This document shows, one piece after another, positions 29,204-37,388 of a DNA stretch of 64,000 nucleotides; position 1 is the stretch's first letter; each line of letters opens with the position of its first letter. Origin of the DNA: Streptomyces sp. AC558_RSS880 (GTDB lineage: Bacteria > Actinomycetota > Actinomycetes > Streptomycetales > Streptomycetaceae); assembly GCF_019049255.1 (NCBI RefSeq), contig NZ_JAGMUJ010000191.1, forward strand, positions 1-64,000. Direction: 5' to 3'. The translations under genes were made by a program, and so were the position numbers. A model generated the notes under the pieces. It was not told the DNA's origin. It was given only the letters and a program-made list of their open reading frames with translations, and ran no database searches.

Positions 29204-30225
29204 AGCCAGCTCCTCACGCGCTCGATCAGCCGGGCGGGATCGGGACCGACGGGGGTGACGTCGAGCATCGTCACGCCCGCCTCGCGGAAGACCTCGACGC
29301 GGTCGCGGACGTAGCCCTCGGAGCCGGCCAGGCAGAGCCGTTCCAGCAGTTCGGCCGGTACGGCGGCCTCCGCGTCCTTCTTGCGGCCCGCGAGGTAGTG
29401 CTCCTGGACGGCGGCCGCGGCGGACTCGTATCCGTAGGAGCAGACGAGGTCGTGGTAGAAGTTGCGGCCGGGTGCGCCCATGCCGCCGACGTAGAGGGCG
29501 ACGGTGGGGCGCATCAGGTCACGGGCGGCCTCGGCGTCGTCGCCGATGGCCAGCGGGCCGCCCGCCACGACCTGGAGCGGGCCGAGCGCGGGGTCGCGCC
29601 GGGCGCCGCCCTCGGCCAGGGAGCGGCCCCAGACCTTGTCGGCGTGCTCGGGGACGTAGAGGAACGGCAGCCATCCGTCGGCGATCTCGGCGGTCATCCT
29701 GACGTTGGCCGGGCCCAGCGCCGCGACGTAGACGGGGACGGTGTCGCGGACCGGGTGGTTCAGCAGCTTCAACGGTTTGCCGAGGGTGCCGCCCTTCTCG
29801 GGCGGCAGGGGCAGGTCGGTGATGCCGTGGTGCTCGATCACCTCGCGCCGCCAGATCCGCCGGGACAGCTCGATCACCTCGCGGGTGCGGCCCAGCGGGC
29901 GGTCGTAGCGGCGGCCGTGCCAGCCCTCCACGACCTGGGGTCCGGAGGCGCCGACGCCGAGGAGGGCCCGGCCGCCGGTGAGGGCGTCGAGTCCGGCGGC
30001 GGTCTGGGCGATCAGCGCGGGGGTGCGCGAGTAGACGTTGAGGACGGCCGAGCCGATCCGCATCCGCTCGGTCCTCGCGGCGAGGTACCCCAGGAGCGTC
30101 GGGGAGTCGAAGCCGTAGGCCTCGGCCACCCAGACGGCGTCGAGGCCGGCGGACTCCAGCGCGGCGGCCCGGTCCGCGGCGGCGCGCGGATCGCCGGCGT
30201 ACGCCAGGGGTGAGGACAGTTCCAT
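29200..30225 (-). CDS. LLM-class (F420-dependent) oxidoreductase
   Basis: 341 residues, a luciferase-like TIM barrel. ATG 30225 overlaps the racemase stop (TGATG). Typical pieces: AAALESAGLDAVWVAEAYGF, RIGSAVLNVYSRTP, GGRALLGVGASGPQVVEGWH and YVAALGPANVRM. Actinomycete members of this length with this pattern usually bind coenzyme F420. The reaction here is unknown. In the operon it could reduce or oxidise an alcohol, aldehyde or enoyl intermediate of a branched chain. Confidence 0.9.
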   Translation of the reverse strand: MELSSPLAYAGDPRAAADRAAALESAGLDAVWVAEAYGFDSPTLLGYLAARTERMRIGSAVLNVYSRTPALIAQTAAGLDALTGGRALLGVGASGPQVVEGWHGRRYDRPLGRTREVIELSRRIWRREVIEHHGITDLPLPPEKGGTLGKPLKLLNHPVRDTVPVYVAALGPANVRMTAEIADGWLPFLYVPEHADKVWGRSLAEGGARRDPALGPLQVVAGGPLAIGDDAEAARDLMRPTVALYVGGMGAPGRNFYHDLVCSYGYESAAAAVQEHYLAGRKKDAEAAVPAELLERLCLAGSEGYVRDRVEVFREAGVTMLDVTPVGPDPARLIERVRSWL

Positions 30226-31379
30226 CAGCGGTGGTCCTTCAGCAGTTCGGGCACGCCCCAGTCGCGGGCCACGTCGGGGGTGTGCGCGCCGGGGACGGCC
30301 GGCGGCAGCCGGAGCGTGCCGGGGGTGGCGGAGAAGCGGGGGGCGGGTGCGGGCTGGGTGATGCCGTACGCCTCGGTGTAGGTGCCGCGTCCGGCCAGGT
30401 GCGGGTGACCGGACGCCTCGTGCAGCGAGAGCACGGGGGCGACGCAGGCGTCGGTGCCTTCGAAACGGGCCGTCCACTCCGCACGGGTGGCGGTCTTGAA
30501 CCGGGCGGCGAACACGGCCCGCAGTTCGGGCCAGTTGCGCGGGTCGGCGCGGTCCGGCAGGTCTTCGGCATCCAGGCCCAGCAGGGAGACGTACACCGCG
30601 TAGAACTGCGGTTCCAGGGCGCCGACCGCCATCCAGCCGCCGTCGGCGGTCTCGTAGACGCCGTAGTGGGGGCAGCCGCCGTCGAGCAGGTTGCGGCCCC
30701 GGGCGTCCTGCCAGGTGCCCTCGGCGAGCATGCCCCAGAACATGGCGGTGAGGTGTGCGGTGCCGTCCACGATCGCGGCGTCCACCACCTGGCCGCGGCC
30801 GGTGGCGCGGGCGGTGAGCAGTGCGGCGAGGACGCCGGTGGCCAGGTAGAGGGAGCCGCCCGCGTAGTCGCCGAGCAGGTTGACCGGGACGGCGGGCGGC
30901 CCGTCCGGCGGGCCGATCATGGACAGGGCGCCGGCGGTGGCGATGTAGCCGATGTCGTGTCCGGCCAGGGACGCGAGGGGTCCTCGCTGGCCCCAGCCGG
31001 TCATCCGGCCGTACACCAGCGCGGGGTTGACGGCCAGGCACTCCTCGGGGCCGACCCCGAGCCGTTCCGCGACACCGGGCCGGTACCCCTCCACCAGGAT
31101 CTCGGCGCGCGCCGCCAGCGCCCGCACCGTTCCCGGTCCTTCGGGCGACTTGAGGTCGACCACGACGGAACGCTTGTTGCGGTTGGTCACGTCGTGGGCG
31201 GGATCGCCGCCGAGCGGCGAGGTGCCGGGCCGGTCCACGCGCACCACGTCGGCGCCCAGGTCGGCGAGGAGCATGGCGGCGAACGGGCCGGGGCCGATCC
31301 CCGCCAGTTCGACCACGCGCACGCCGTCCAGCGGGCCCGCCACGTCGTGGCCCGGAAGGTCGGTGGAGTACGGGCTCAT
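30225..31379 (-). CDS. mcr: Alpha-methylacyl-CoA racemase (CaiB/BaiF family)
   Basis: 384 residues from ATG 31379. Residues matching the catalytic set of Mycobacterium tuberculosis MCR (His126, Asp156, Glu241) are His141, Asp171 and Glu256, with the same spacings of 30 and 85 residues. This separates it from plain CoA transferases of the family. It interconverts R and S 2-methylacyl-CoA, needed before beta-oxidation of methyl-branched chains such as isoprenoids, sterol side chains and polyisoprene fragments. First gene of the operon; its promoter region carries the 14-bp box at 31432-31445. Confidence 0.92.
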   Translation of the reverse strand: MSPYSTDLPGHDVAGPLDGVRVVELAGIGPGPFAAMLLADLGADVVRVDRPGTSPLGGDPAHDVTNRNKRSVVVDLKSPEGPGTVRALAARAEILVEGYRPGVAERLGVGPEECLAVNPALVYGRMTGWGQRGPLASLAGHDIGYIATAGALSMIGPPDGPPAVPVNLLGDYAGGSLYLATGVLAALLTARATGRGQVVDAAIVDGTAHLTAMFWGMLAEGTWQDARGRNLLDGGCPHYGVYETADGGWMAVGALEPQFYAVYVSLLGLDAEDLPDRADPRNWPELRAVFAARFKTATRAEWTARFEGTDACVAPVLSLHEASGHPHLAGRGTYTEAYGITQPAPAPRFSATPGTLRLPPAVPGAHTPDVARDWGVPELLKDHR

Positions 31380-31431
31380 GGGTTCCTCTCTCGGTGCACG
31401 GCGGACCCGCCGCCGTCGACCGGGGACTTAC

Positions 31432-31445
31432 TGAGCGTTCGCTAA
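31432..31445. promoter_or_regulatory. TetR-type box TGAGCGTTCGCTAA
   Basis: An interrupted palindrome of TnAGCG-nn-CGCTnA type lies 53 bp upstream of the racemase operon start. It shares 12 of 14 bases with the box at 31553-31566. Boxes of this form are known for TetR regulators of fatty acid and branched-chain catabolism in actinomycetes. Confidence 0.65.
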
Positions 31446-31552
31446 AACGTAGGAGTGCGATGCGGGTCGGTCAACTCCCCCTGCGGTACTTGTTTTTGTG
31501 GATCGACACGAGGAAAGTGAACACAGGCCGACCGTCGGCCGCCGGGATTTCC

Positions 31553-31566
31553 TGATCGATCGCTAA
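31553..31566. promoter_or_regulatory. TetR-type box TGATCGATCGCTAA
   Basis: Second copy of the box, just upstream of the TetR gene at 31583. It suggests autoregulation together with control of the divergent racemase-fadB operon. Confidence 0.65.
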
Positions 31567-31582
31567 GCAACTGGAGGGAGGT

Positions 31583-32362
31583 GTGCCGGACTCACGGCCG
31601 TACGATGTCGCCGATCGCCGCCCGTCCCGAGGAGAGTCGTTGAACACCGCGCCGAGCCAGGACCCCACACCACCGGCGGAGCACTGGCGCTCCTACGGAC
31701 CGCTCGACCTGCACCCGATCCTGGTGCGCGCCATGGAGGCCTTCAACGAACAGGGCTACCACGGCACTTCGGTCCGGGACATCGCCGGCCGGGTCGGCGT
31801 CACCGTGCCCGCGCTGTACTACCACTACGAGAACAAGCAGGCGCTGCTGGCCACGCTCCTCGAGACGTCCATCAAGGACGTCCTGGACCGCTGCCGGGCC
31901 GCGGCCGGGGAGGCCGGGGACGATCCGCTGGCGCGCTTCTGCGGCATGGTCGAGTCGATCGTGCTGCACATGACCCACCGGCAGCAACTGGCCTTCCTGG
32001 ACACCGAGATACGCAGCCTGGAGCCCGCGAACCGGGCACGCTACGTCGCCCTGCGCGACTATCTCGAGCACATGCTCCTTGACACCGTCGAGGCGGGCCG
32101 CGCCCAGGGCGTGTTCACCACGCCGATCCCGGCCGACGCGGTGCGTTCGGTGCTCGTCATGTGCCAGGGGGTCGCCAACTGGTTCCGCGAGGACGGCCCG
32201 CTCACCGCGGAGGAGGTCGCCGAACGCCACGTGCTGCTGAGTCTCGGCACGGTGGGCCACCCCGGCGCGGTCACCGGCGACCTTCCGCTGCCGTTCCCGC
32301 GGCGCTCCTCCCGGCGGCCGGGGCGGCCGTCTCCCGCGCACCCCGCACCGGCACCCTCCTGA
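31583..32362 (+). CDS. TetR-family regulator of the beta-oxidation operon
   Basis: 259 residues from GTG 31583 (GGAGG 5 bases upstream). TTG 31640, after GAGGAGA, is an equally good start and would give 240 residues. HTH region: GTSVRDIAGRVGVTVPALYYHY, with family-typical KQALLATLL after it. The C-terminal domain probably binds an acyl-CoA. It is divergent from the racemase/LLM/acyl-CoA dehydrogenase/fadA/fadB operon, with a matching pair of boxes between, so it is the likely repressor of that operon. Confidence 0.93.
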   Translation: MPDSRPYDVADRRPSRGESLNTAPSQDPTPPAEHWRSYGPLDLHPILVRAMEAFNEQGYHGTSVRDIAGRVGVTVPALYYHYENKQALLATLLETSIKDVLDRCRAAAGEAGDDPLARFCGMVESIVLHMTHRQQLAFLDTEIRSLEPANRARYVALRDYLEHMLLDTVEAGRAQGVFTTPIPADAVRSVLVMCQGVANWFREDGPLTAEEVAERHVLLSLGTVGHPGAVTGDLPLPFPRRSSRRPGRPSPAHPAPAPS

Positions 32363-32406
32363 CGTTCCGCTTCCACCGTGTCAGCACCGACGAGAGGACA
32401 CCCGCC

Positions 32407-32916
32407 ATGGACGTGCTCGACGCCCGCGCCCGGTTCGAGGAGCTCCGGGAGAAGGACGGCCCGGTCGACCCCTGCGAACTCGACGAGATCTGGGCGGCGC
32501 TGGACACCGTCCGCCCCGAGGACATCCTCGGTGAGTGGAAGGGCGGCGAGTTCGACACCGGTCACCCCCTCAACGGCGAGCTGGCGAAGGCCGGCTGGTA
32601 CGGCAAGACGTTCGCCGCCGTGCACGACGCCAAGCCGCTGATCTGCCGTGCCGAGTCGGGTGAGCTGTACTCCCACGTGGAGCTCGGCAAGGGCGAGGCC
32701 AGCCTGTGGACCGTCGAGTTCCGCGGCGAGTCGACGGCCACCATGGTCTATGACGGCCGGCCGGTCTTCGACCACTTCAAGCAGGTGGACGACACCACGC
32801 TGATGGGGATCATGAACGCCAAGGGGGTCCCCGCCGAGGGCCCCTTCTACTACTTCTTCCTCGAGCGCGTCTCCGGGACCCCGCACGGGGGCCCGCGGGC
32901 CGGCGAGGGCTCGTGA
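32407..32916 (+). CDS. GXWXG/DUF4334 domain protein
   Basis: 169 residues with ATG 32407 after GAGAGGA. The GxWxG motif is visible as GEWKGG near residues 41-46, and the C-terminal half (DGRPVFDHFKQVDDTTLMGI) fits the linked DUF4334 domain. These small domains often occur together in actinobacteria but have no settled biochemical role; a lipocalin-like ligand-binding function has been supposed. It overlaps the alcohol dehydrogenase gene (GTGA) and follows the TetR gene. Confidence 0.85.
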   Translation: MDVLDARARFEELREKDGPVDPCELDEIWAALDTVRPEDILGEWKGGEFDTGHPLNGELAKAGWYGKTFAAVHDAKPLICRAESGELYSHVELGKGEASLWTVEFRGESTATMVYDGRPVFDHFKQVDDTTLMGIMNAKGVPAEGPFYYFFLERVSGTPHGGPRAGEGS

Positions 32917-34004
32917 GGCGCGTCCGCGCCGCGGTCACCGAGGCGCCGGGCGCCCCGTTCACCATGCGGGACGCGGACCTCGAGGACCCACGGCCGTACG
33001 AGGTGCTGGTGCGGACGACCGCGGTCGGCGTCTGCCACACCGACCTGGCGATGCGGGACACCTGGCCCCGGCGGCTCACCCCGATGGTCTTCGGCCACGA
33101 GGGCGCCGGCCGCGTCGAGGCGGTGGGCGAAGAGGTGACCGGCGTCGCGCCCGGAGACCACGTCTGCCTCACCTTCGCCAGGTGCGGCGCCTGCGAGCAG
33201 TGCGCGGCGGGCCACCCGGCCTACTGCCACGCCGCGCGGGACCTGAACTTCTCCGGTGGACGCGCCGACGGCACCACTCCGCTCTCCGTCGACGGCACGC
33301 CGCTCCACGCCGGCTTCTTCGGCCAGTCCAGCTTCGCCACGCACGCCGTCGTGCACGAACGCGGCGTGGTCAAGGTGCCCTCCGACCTGCCGGCCGTGGT
33401 CGCCGCGCCGCTGGGCTGCAGCGGCCAGACGGGCGCGGGCACCGTGCTCAACCGGCTGCGCCCCAGACCGGGCTCCTCACTGGTCGTCCTGGGCGCCGGC
33501 GGGGTCGGCCTGAGCGCGCTGATGGCCGCGGTGGCCGTGGGCTGCGACCCGGTGGTGGCCGTCGACCCGGTCGCCTCCCGCCGCGCCCTGGCCACCGGAC
33601 TCGGCGCCGAGGCGGCCCTGGCCCCCGGGGACGGTCTGGTGGCGGCGCTGCGCGACCTCACCGACGGCGGCGCGCACCACGTCGTCGAGACCACCGGCCG
33701 TCCGGAGATGGCCCGCCGGGCCGTCGGCGTCCTGCGCCCGCGCGGCCGGCTCGCCCTCCTCGGCCTCGGCGACGAGGTGACGTTCGACGTGAGGGGCCTG
33801 CTCGCCAAGGGCGTCCGCGTCCACGGGGTGATCGAGGGGGACTCCGACCCCGGCCGCTTCATCCCGGAGCTGATCGGCCTGCACAGGCGCGGCCTCTTCC
33901 CGCTCGACCGGCTGGTCACCACGTTCCCGTTCGAGGACATCGGCGCGGCCGTGGCCGCCATGGGGGACGGCAGCGCGGTCAAGCCGGTCCTCACCTTCGC
34001 CTGA
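32913..34004 (+). CDS. Zinc-dependent alcohol dehydrogenase (aryl/allylic alcohol type)
   Basis: 363 residues, GTG start overlapping the previous stop by 4 bp. Catalytic zinc ligands: Cys41 (GVCHTD), His62 (GHEGAG) and Cys169 (LGCSGQTG). Structural zinc: Cys91, Cys94, Cys97 and Cys105. The NAD loop is LGAGGVGLS. The pattern is closest to the benzyl/geraniol/perillyl alcohol dehydrogenase branch of the MDR family. It interconverts a primary alcohol and an aldehyde, consistent with handling prenyl-type intermediates. The substrate is inferred from context. Confidence 0.93.
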   Translation: MRRVRAAVTEAPGAPFTMRDADLEDPRPYEVLVRTTAVGVCHTDLAMRDTWPRRLTPMVFGHEGAGRVEAVGEEVTGVAPGDHVCLTFARCGACEQCAAGHPAYCHAARDLNFSGGRADGTTPLSVDGTPLHAGFFGQSSFATHAVVHERGVVKVPSDLPAVVAAPLGCSGQTGAGTVLNRLRPRPGSSLVVLGAGGVGLSALMAAVAVGCDPVVAVDPVASRRALATGLGAEAALAPGDGLVAALRDLTDGGAHHVVETTGRPEMARRAVGVLRPRGRLALLGLGDEVTFDVRGLLAKGVRVHGVIEGDSDPGRFIPELIGLHRRGLFPLDRLVTTFPFEDIGAAVAAMGDGSAVKPVLTFA

Positions 34005-34012
34005 CGGGCCGC

Positions 34013-34039
34013 TCCGGCACCGGGGACGGCGGTGCCGGA
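34013..34039. terminator. Terminator after the alcohol dehydrogenase gene
   Basis: A perfect 10-bp stem (34013-34022 with 34030-34039) and a 7-base loop start 9 bp after the stop codon. Confidence 0.75.
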
Positions 34040-34125
34040 CGGTGTGCCCCCGCCGGGATGCCACCGGGCCGCCTGCCGCACCGAGGGAGCCGGGCCTCCT
34101 GACGGTGTGTGATTGACTGATTCGC

Positions 34126-35322
34126 ATGGCTCCCGCCTCCCCGTCCGCACGTCCGGCCGCGACCGCCCGACCGGCCGCGGCCACGCGGCCCCGCAACCGC
34201 AAGCAGCTGATCGTCGACGCGGCCGGGCGGGTCTTCAGCGAGCGCGGCTACCACAAGGCGTCCATGGAGGAGGTCGCCGCCGGCGTGGGCATCAGCGCGG
34301 CCGCCCTGTACCGGCACTTCCCGAACAAGTACGCGCTGTTCGCCGAGTGCGCCCACGTCATGGTGGACGGACTGGTCGCCGCGCTCGACGAGGTGCCGTC
34401 CGGGGCGGCCCTGACGGAGGTGCTCGCCGCCGTCACCCGGGTCACGATCGCTCATCGCGCGTCGGGCGGCGTGTACCGGTGGGAGGCCCGGTACCTCGAC
34501 CGGGAGGACCGCCGGCGTCTCGCGGTGAAGTTCGGCCGCCTCGTCGAGCGGGTCGACGAGGCGGTGCAGCGCGAGCACCCGCTGCCCGACGGGCGGCTGC
34601 GGGCCATGGCGGCGCTCGGTGCGATCGGGTCCCTCACGATGCACCGCACCTCCATCGCCGGGCGCCGGGCCGAGGACCTGCTGCTGGCGTCCGCGCTGCG
34701 CGTGGCGGCGACCGATCCGGCGGCGGGCCGGCCGGGCGCGCACCCCGTCGAGTTGCCCGCCCGGCCGGTGCCGCGCACGCGACGCGCGGAGATCCTCGCG
34801 GCCTCCGTCCCGCTGTTCGCCCGGAACGGATTCGCCAACGTCACGAACGGACAGATCGCTCGGGCGGTCGGGCTGACCCCGTCCGCGCTCTACCGCCACT
34901 ACCCCGGCAAGGTCGACATCCTGGCGGCGGCGTGCCTCCAGGCGGCGGGACTGCTGGCCCAGGGGGTGGAGCGGAGCCTGCACGGGGTGACCGGCCCGCG
35001 CGACGCCGTCGTCGCGCTGGCAGCCACGTATGTGGCCTACAGCTTCGAGTACACCGAGCTCAACAGCGTCGCCGAGGCCGAGCTCGCCGGATTGCCGGAC
35101 GGCCTGCGGCGGCCCGTGGTCCTCGCGCAGCGGGAACACATCGCCGTCTGGGAACAGCAGTTGCGGCTGGCCCGTCCGGAGCTGGACCCGCGCCAGGCCC
35201 GGGTGCTGGTGCACGCGGGGTTCGGTGTGGTGGTCGAGGCGGGACGCAGACTGCGGTGGCGGGACGGCCCCGACCACCGTGAGGCCGTGACCGCTCTGGT
35301 CCTGGGCACTCTGGGTCTTTGA
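34126..35322 (+). CDS. Double TetR regulator: two TetR modules in one polypeptide
   Basis: 398 residues from ATG 34126, twice the usual TetR length. The first HTH is at about residues 26-75 (MEEVAAGVGISAAALYRHF). A full ligand domain follows, then a second HTH at about 222-272 (NGQIARAVGLTPSALYRHY) with its own C-terminal domain. The two HTHs end alike (SALYRHYPGK and AALYRHFPNK), so the gene probably arose by fusion of tandem copies. A single chain could bind DNA as an internal pseudo-dimer. It is convergent with lcp. Confidence 0.93.
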   Translation: MAPASPSARPAATARPAAATRPRNRKQLIVDAAGRVFSERGYHKASMEEVAAGVGISAAALYRHFPNKYALFAECAHVMVDGLVAALDEVPSGAALTEVLAAVTRVTIAHRASGGVYRWEARYLDREDRRRLAVKFGRLVERVDEAVQREHPLPDGRLRAMAALGAIGSLTMHRTSIAGRRAEDLLLASALRVAATDPAAGRPGAHPVELPARPVPRTRRAEILAASVPLFARNGFANVTNGQIARAVGLTPSALYRHYPGKVDILAAACLQAAGLLAQGVERSLHGVTGPRDAVVALAATYVAYSFEYTELNSVAEAELAGLPDGLRRPVVLAQREHIAVWEQQLRLARPELDPRQARVLVHAGFGVVVEAGRRLRWRDGPDHREAVTALVLGTLGL

Positions 35323-35448
35323 ACGGCCGTCGGAACCCGGCGGCGACGAGGCGCCGCGTCGTGAGGCGCCCCGGGCGGGACTCACCCCGATGCCCGCCCC
35401 TCGGCCCGTCTGCCGCGGGGCGGGTACGGGTGTGACCGGTCCGACGGC
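35323..35448. other. Convergent 126-bp gap, GC-rich
   Basis: It separates the double TetR gene from lcp. A GGGCGGG...CCCGCCC pairing near 35375-35398 could form a weak hairpin. No gene is seen. Confidence 0.4.
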
Positions 35449-36648
35449 TCAGCCCGGCCTGTTGCCGGTGGGGATCGTGATGGGGGTGGTGGTCCCGGAG
35501 GAACCCTTGTTGAGGAACAGCATGGCCAGGGCGCGCACGAACTGGTCGAACATGTAGAAGGTGCCGGGCATGACGGGCGACAGCCCCTCACGGAACAGGA
35601 TGAACGCCGGCCATGCGGTGCGGACCAGGGCCGCCGACGCGTAGTCGCGTTTCAGCCCCAGCCAGTCGCCGACCTCGTCGCTGAGGACGTAGCGCACGAA
35701 CTCGTTCAGGAACCCGCGCGTGACGCCGAGGTCGATCTGCGCGGTCAGGCCGAGCAGTTCCTCGGCCAGCGCGATGCCCTCGGTCGACGGGGTGAGGATC
35801 GGGGTGAGCACCTGCGCCGACTGCCTCTCGGCGGCCGCCCAGGTGCGGGGGATGTGCTCGTACGGCACCCCGAGCAGGTGGACGGCGACCTGCCACGAGT
35901 GCAGGAACGCCTCCTGGTCCGCGGCCGGGTACGGGATCCTCCAGTCGAGCAGCTTTCTGTGTACGTAGGTGCCCAGGCTGTGGAAGGTGACCAGGATGTC
36001 GGCGGCGCTGATCGGGATGGTCTCGTCGGCGACCGCCCGCCAGTGCGGCGACTGCGGCAGCAGATGACGCACCGCCGCGTGCACCACGCGCGTCTTGTTG
36101 GCGGTGACGACGAACTGTCCCGTCGGCCCGAAGGCCCCCAGCTCGGACAGGTCGTAGCCGAACGTGAACGTCTTGGCCGCGCGGTCCTGCATGTCGGCGC
36201 CGCCCGCGGACCAGTAGACGCTCTTGGCCTCGCGCGGAATCACGGTGCTCATGATTCCGCTGCCGAGGCCGTACAGCATGAAGAGGTACGTGTCCCTGCG
36301 CCGGTTGAAGTCGGCGGCACGGGCCAGCTTGGCGGGGTCCGCCCAGGAGGGCAGCCGGTTGACCTGCCGCAGATATGCGGCGAACTCGGCCGGCAGGCCG
36401 CTGGGCAGCGGGTCGTTGTTGTTCACCCACGACGCCCACGCGGTGTTGATCGCCGGCACGTGTCCTTTCTCGAGCATCGAAACCATCAGTGGGTCCGCCG
36501 CGTCGTCCCAGATCCACTCCGGACCGGTCCCCGCGGCGGCTCCGGTCGCCGAGCCCGTGGACGCCCACGCCTGGACGGGGTTCGCCACGCCCACGAGGCC
36601 GAGTGCGACACCGAGTGACAGGGCCTTTCGCCTGCTGAGGTTCTCCAT
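35449..36648 (-). CDS. lcp: Latex-clearing protein (Lcp), secreted rubber oxygenase
   Basis: 399 residues. The N-terminus has a Tat signal (SRRKALSLG, then a hydrophobic stretch and an AWA cleavage site near residue 29). The DUF2236 core matches Lcp enzymes closely: KTRVVHAAVRHLLPQSP with Lys185, Thr186, Arg187 and His190, then VTFHSL with His223, at the place of the heme-ligating histidine of characterised Lcp. Lcp is a b-type heme dioxygenase that cleaves cis-1,4-polyisoprene outside the cell into oligoisoprenoids with keto and aldehyde ends. Monocistronic. Downstream steps can be supplied by the aldehyde dehydrogenase, racemase and beta-oxidation genes of this island. Confidence 0.93.
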   Translation of the reverse strand: MENLSRRKALSLGVALGLVGVANPVQAWASTGSATGAAAGTGPEWIWDDAADPLMVSMLEKGHVPAINTAWASWVNNNDPLPSGLPAEFAAYLRQVNRLPSWADPAKLARAADFNRRRDTYLFMLYGLGSGIMSTVIPREAKSVYWSAGGADMQDRAAKTFTFGYDLSELGAFGPTGQFVVTANKTRVVHAAVRHLLPQSPHWRAVADETIPISAADILVTFHSLGTYVHRKLLDWRIPYPAADQEAFLHSWQVAVHLLGVPYEHIPRTWAAAERQSAQVLTPILTPSTEGIALAEELLGLTAQIDLGVTRGFLNEFVRYVLSDEVGDWLGLKRDYASAALVRTAWPAFILFREGLSPVMPGTFYMFDQFVRALAMLFLNKGSSGTTTPITIPTGNRPG

Positions 36649-36847
36649 TGACTTACCTGCTTCCCTGATGGGCCAGATGGTGCCAGGTTCCTTCGCAGAC
36701 TTGCCGTTTACGCGACCGATACGTGACGGACCGTGCCGCGCCGATGTGATTTTCGATTAACATAGCGAGGTGCGTTGCTGTCGGCAATGGTGGTGACCGA
36801 GAGCCCGTCTCCCGCCCCTCCACGGCCCTACGGCGCCGGAACAGCCG

Positions 36848-37186
36848 GTGCCGGGCCGCACCGGCGCCGTCCTCGCCGCCCGCCTCCCCACCGATGCGAC
36901 CGCCGACGGGGCCGGCGGAACCCCCGAGGACTTCCTCACCGACCTGCGGCGCTTCTACTTCGACACCGCCATCTCCACCGGCCCCGCCACCCTGCCCTCG
37001 CTGCTCGCCTTCGCCGCGCCGGAGCGCATCCTGTACGGCAGCGACTTCCCCATGCTCCCCGAGGGCTGGGGCACCGGCTTCGACACCGCGCTGGACGAGT
37101 ACCCGCACGGGGAGCCCGGCCGGTTGCACGTCGTCGACCGCGGCAACGCAGAACTCCTCGTTCCGCGCCTCGGCCGGCATCCGTAG
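36848..37186 (+). pseudogene. C-terminal remnant of an amidohydrolase-2 family gene
   Basis: 112 residues. FYFDTAISTGPATLPSLLAF and ERILYGSDFPMLPE, followed by a terminal RGNAELLVPRL, match the last third of metal-dependent amidohydrolases of the decarboxylase/6-MSA type, including the Asp of GSDFP that binds metal. The N-terminal barrel with the HxH metal ligands is absent, and the sequence upstream to 36775 is not homologous. It is probably a truncated leftover rather than a working enzyme. Confidence 0.65.
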
Positions 37187-37312
37187 GGCCGGCCGGCGGC
37201 CACCCGGTCCCCGCGGAGGAGCCCGTCCCGCGCCCCGCTGACATCAGGCTCGCCGGAGACGTCCTGCGGGCGTGCCCCGACTTCGTCGACGACGGGCGGC
37301 CCGGAGATGGCC

Positions 37313-37388
37313 GGGACCGGCTCGGTCAGGCGGGACCGGCTCGGTCAGGCGGGACCGGCTCGGTCAGGCGGGACCGGCTCGGTCAGGC
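37313..37388. repeat. Four exact 19-bp tandem repeats with internal GACCG-GCT-CGGTC hairpins
   Basis: Units GGGACCGGCTCGGTCAGGC are at 37313-37331, 37332-37350, 37351-37369 and 37370-37388, with a partial fifth copy after. Each unit can fold GACCG against CGGTC. The last unit supplies the ABC exporter stop codon (37383-37385), so the array grew from or into the 3' end of that gene and may act as a terminator cluster. Confidence 0.9.

Noticed and set aside
30225..31379. Formyl-CoA or carnitine CoA-transferase
   Set aside because: The His/Asp/Glu triad spacing of alpha-methylacyl-CoA racemase is kept exactly, which favours racemase over transferase.
37313..37388. CRISPR array
   Set aside because: 19-bp units abut each other with no unique spacers.
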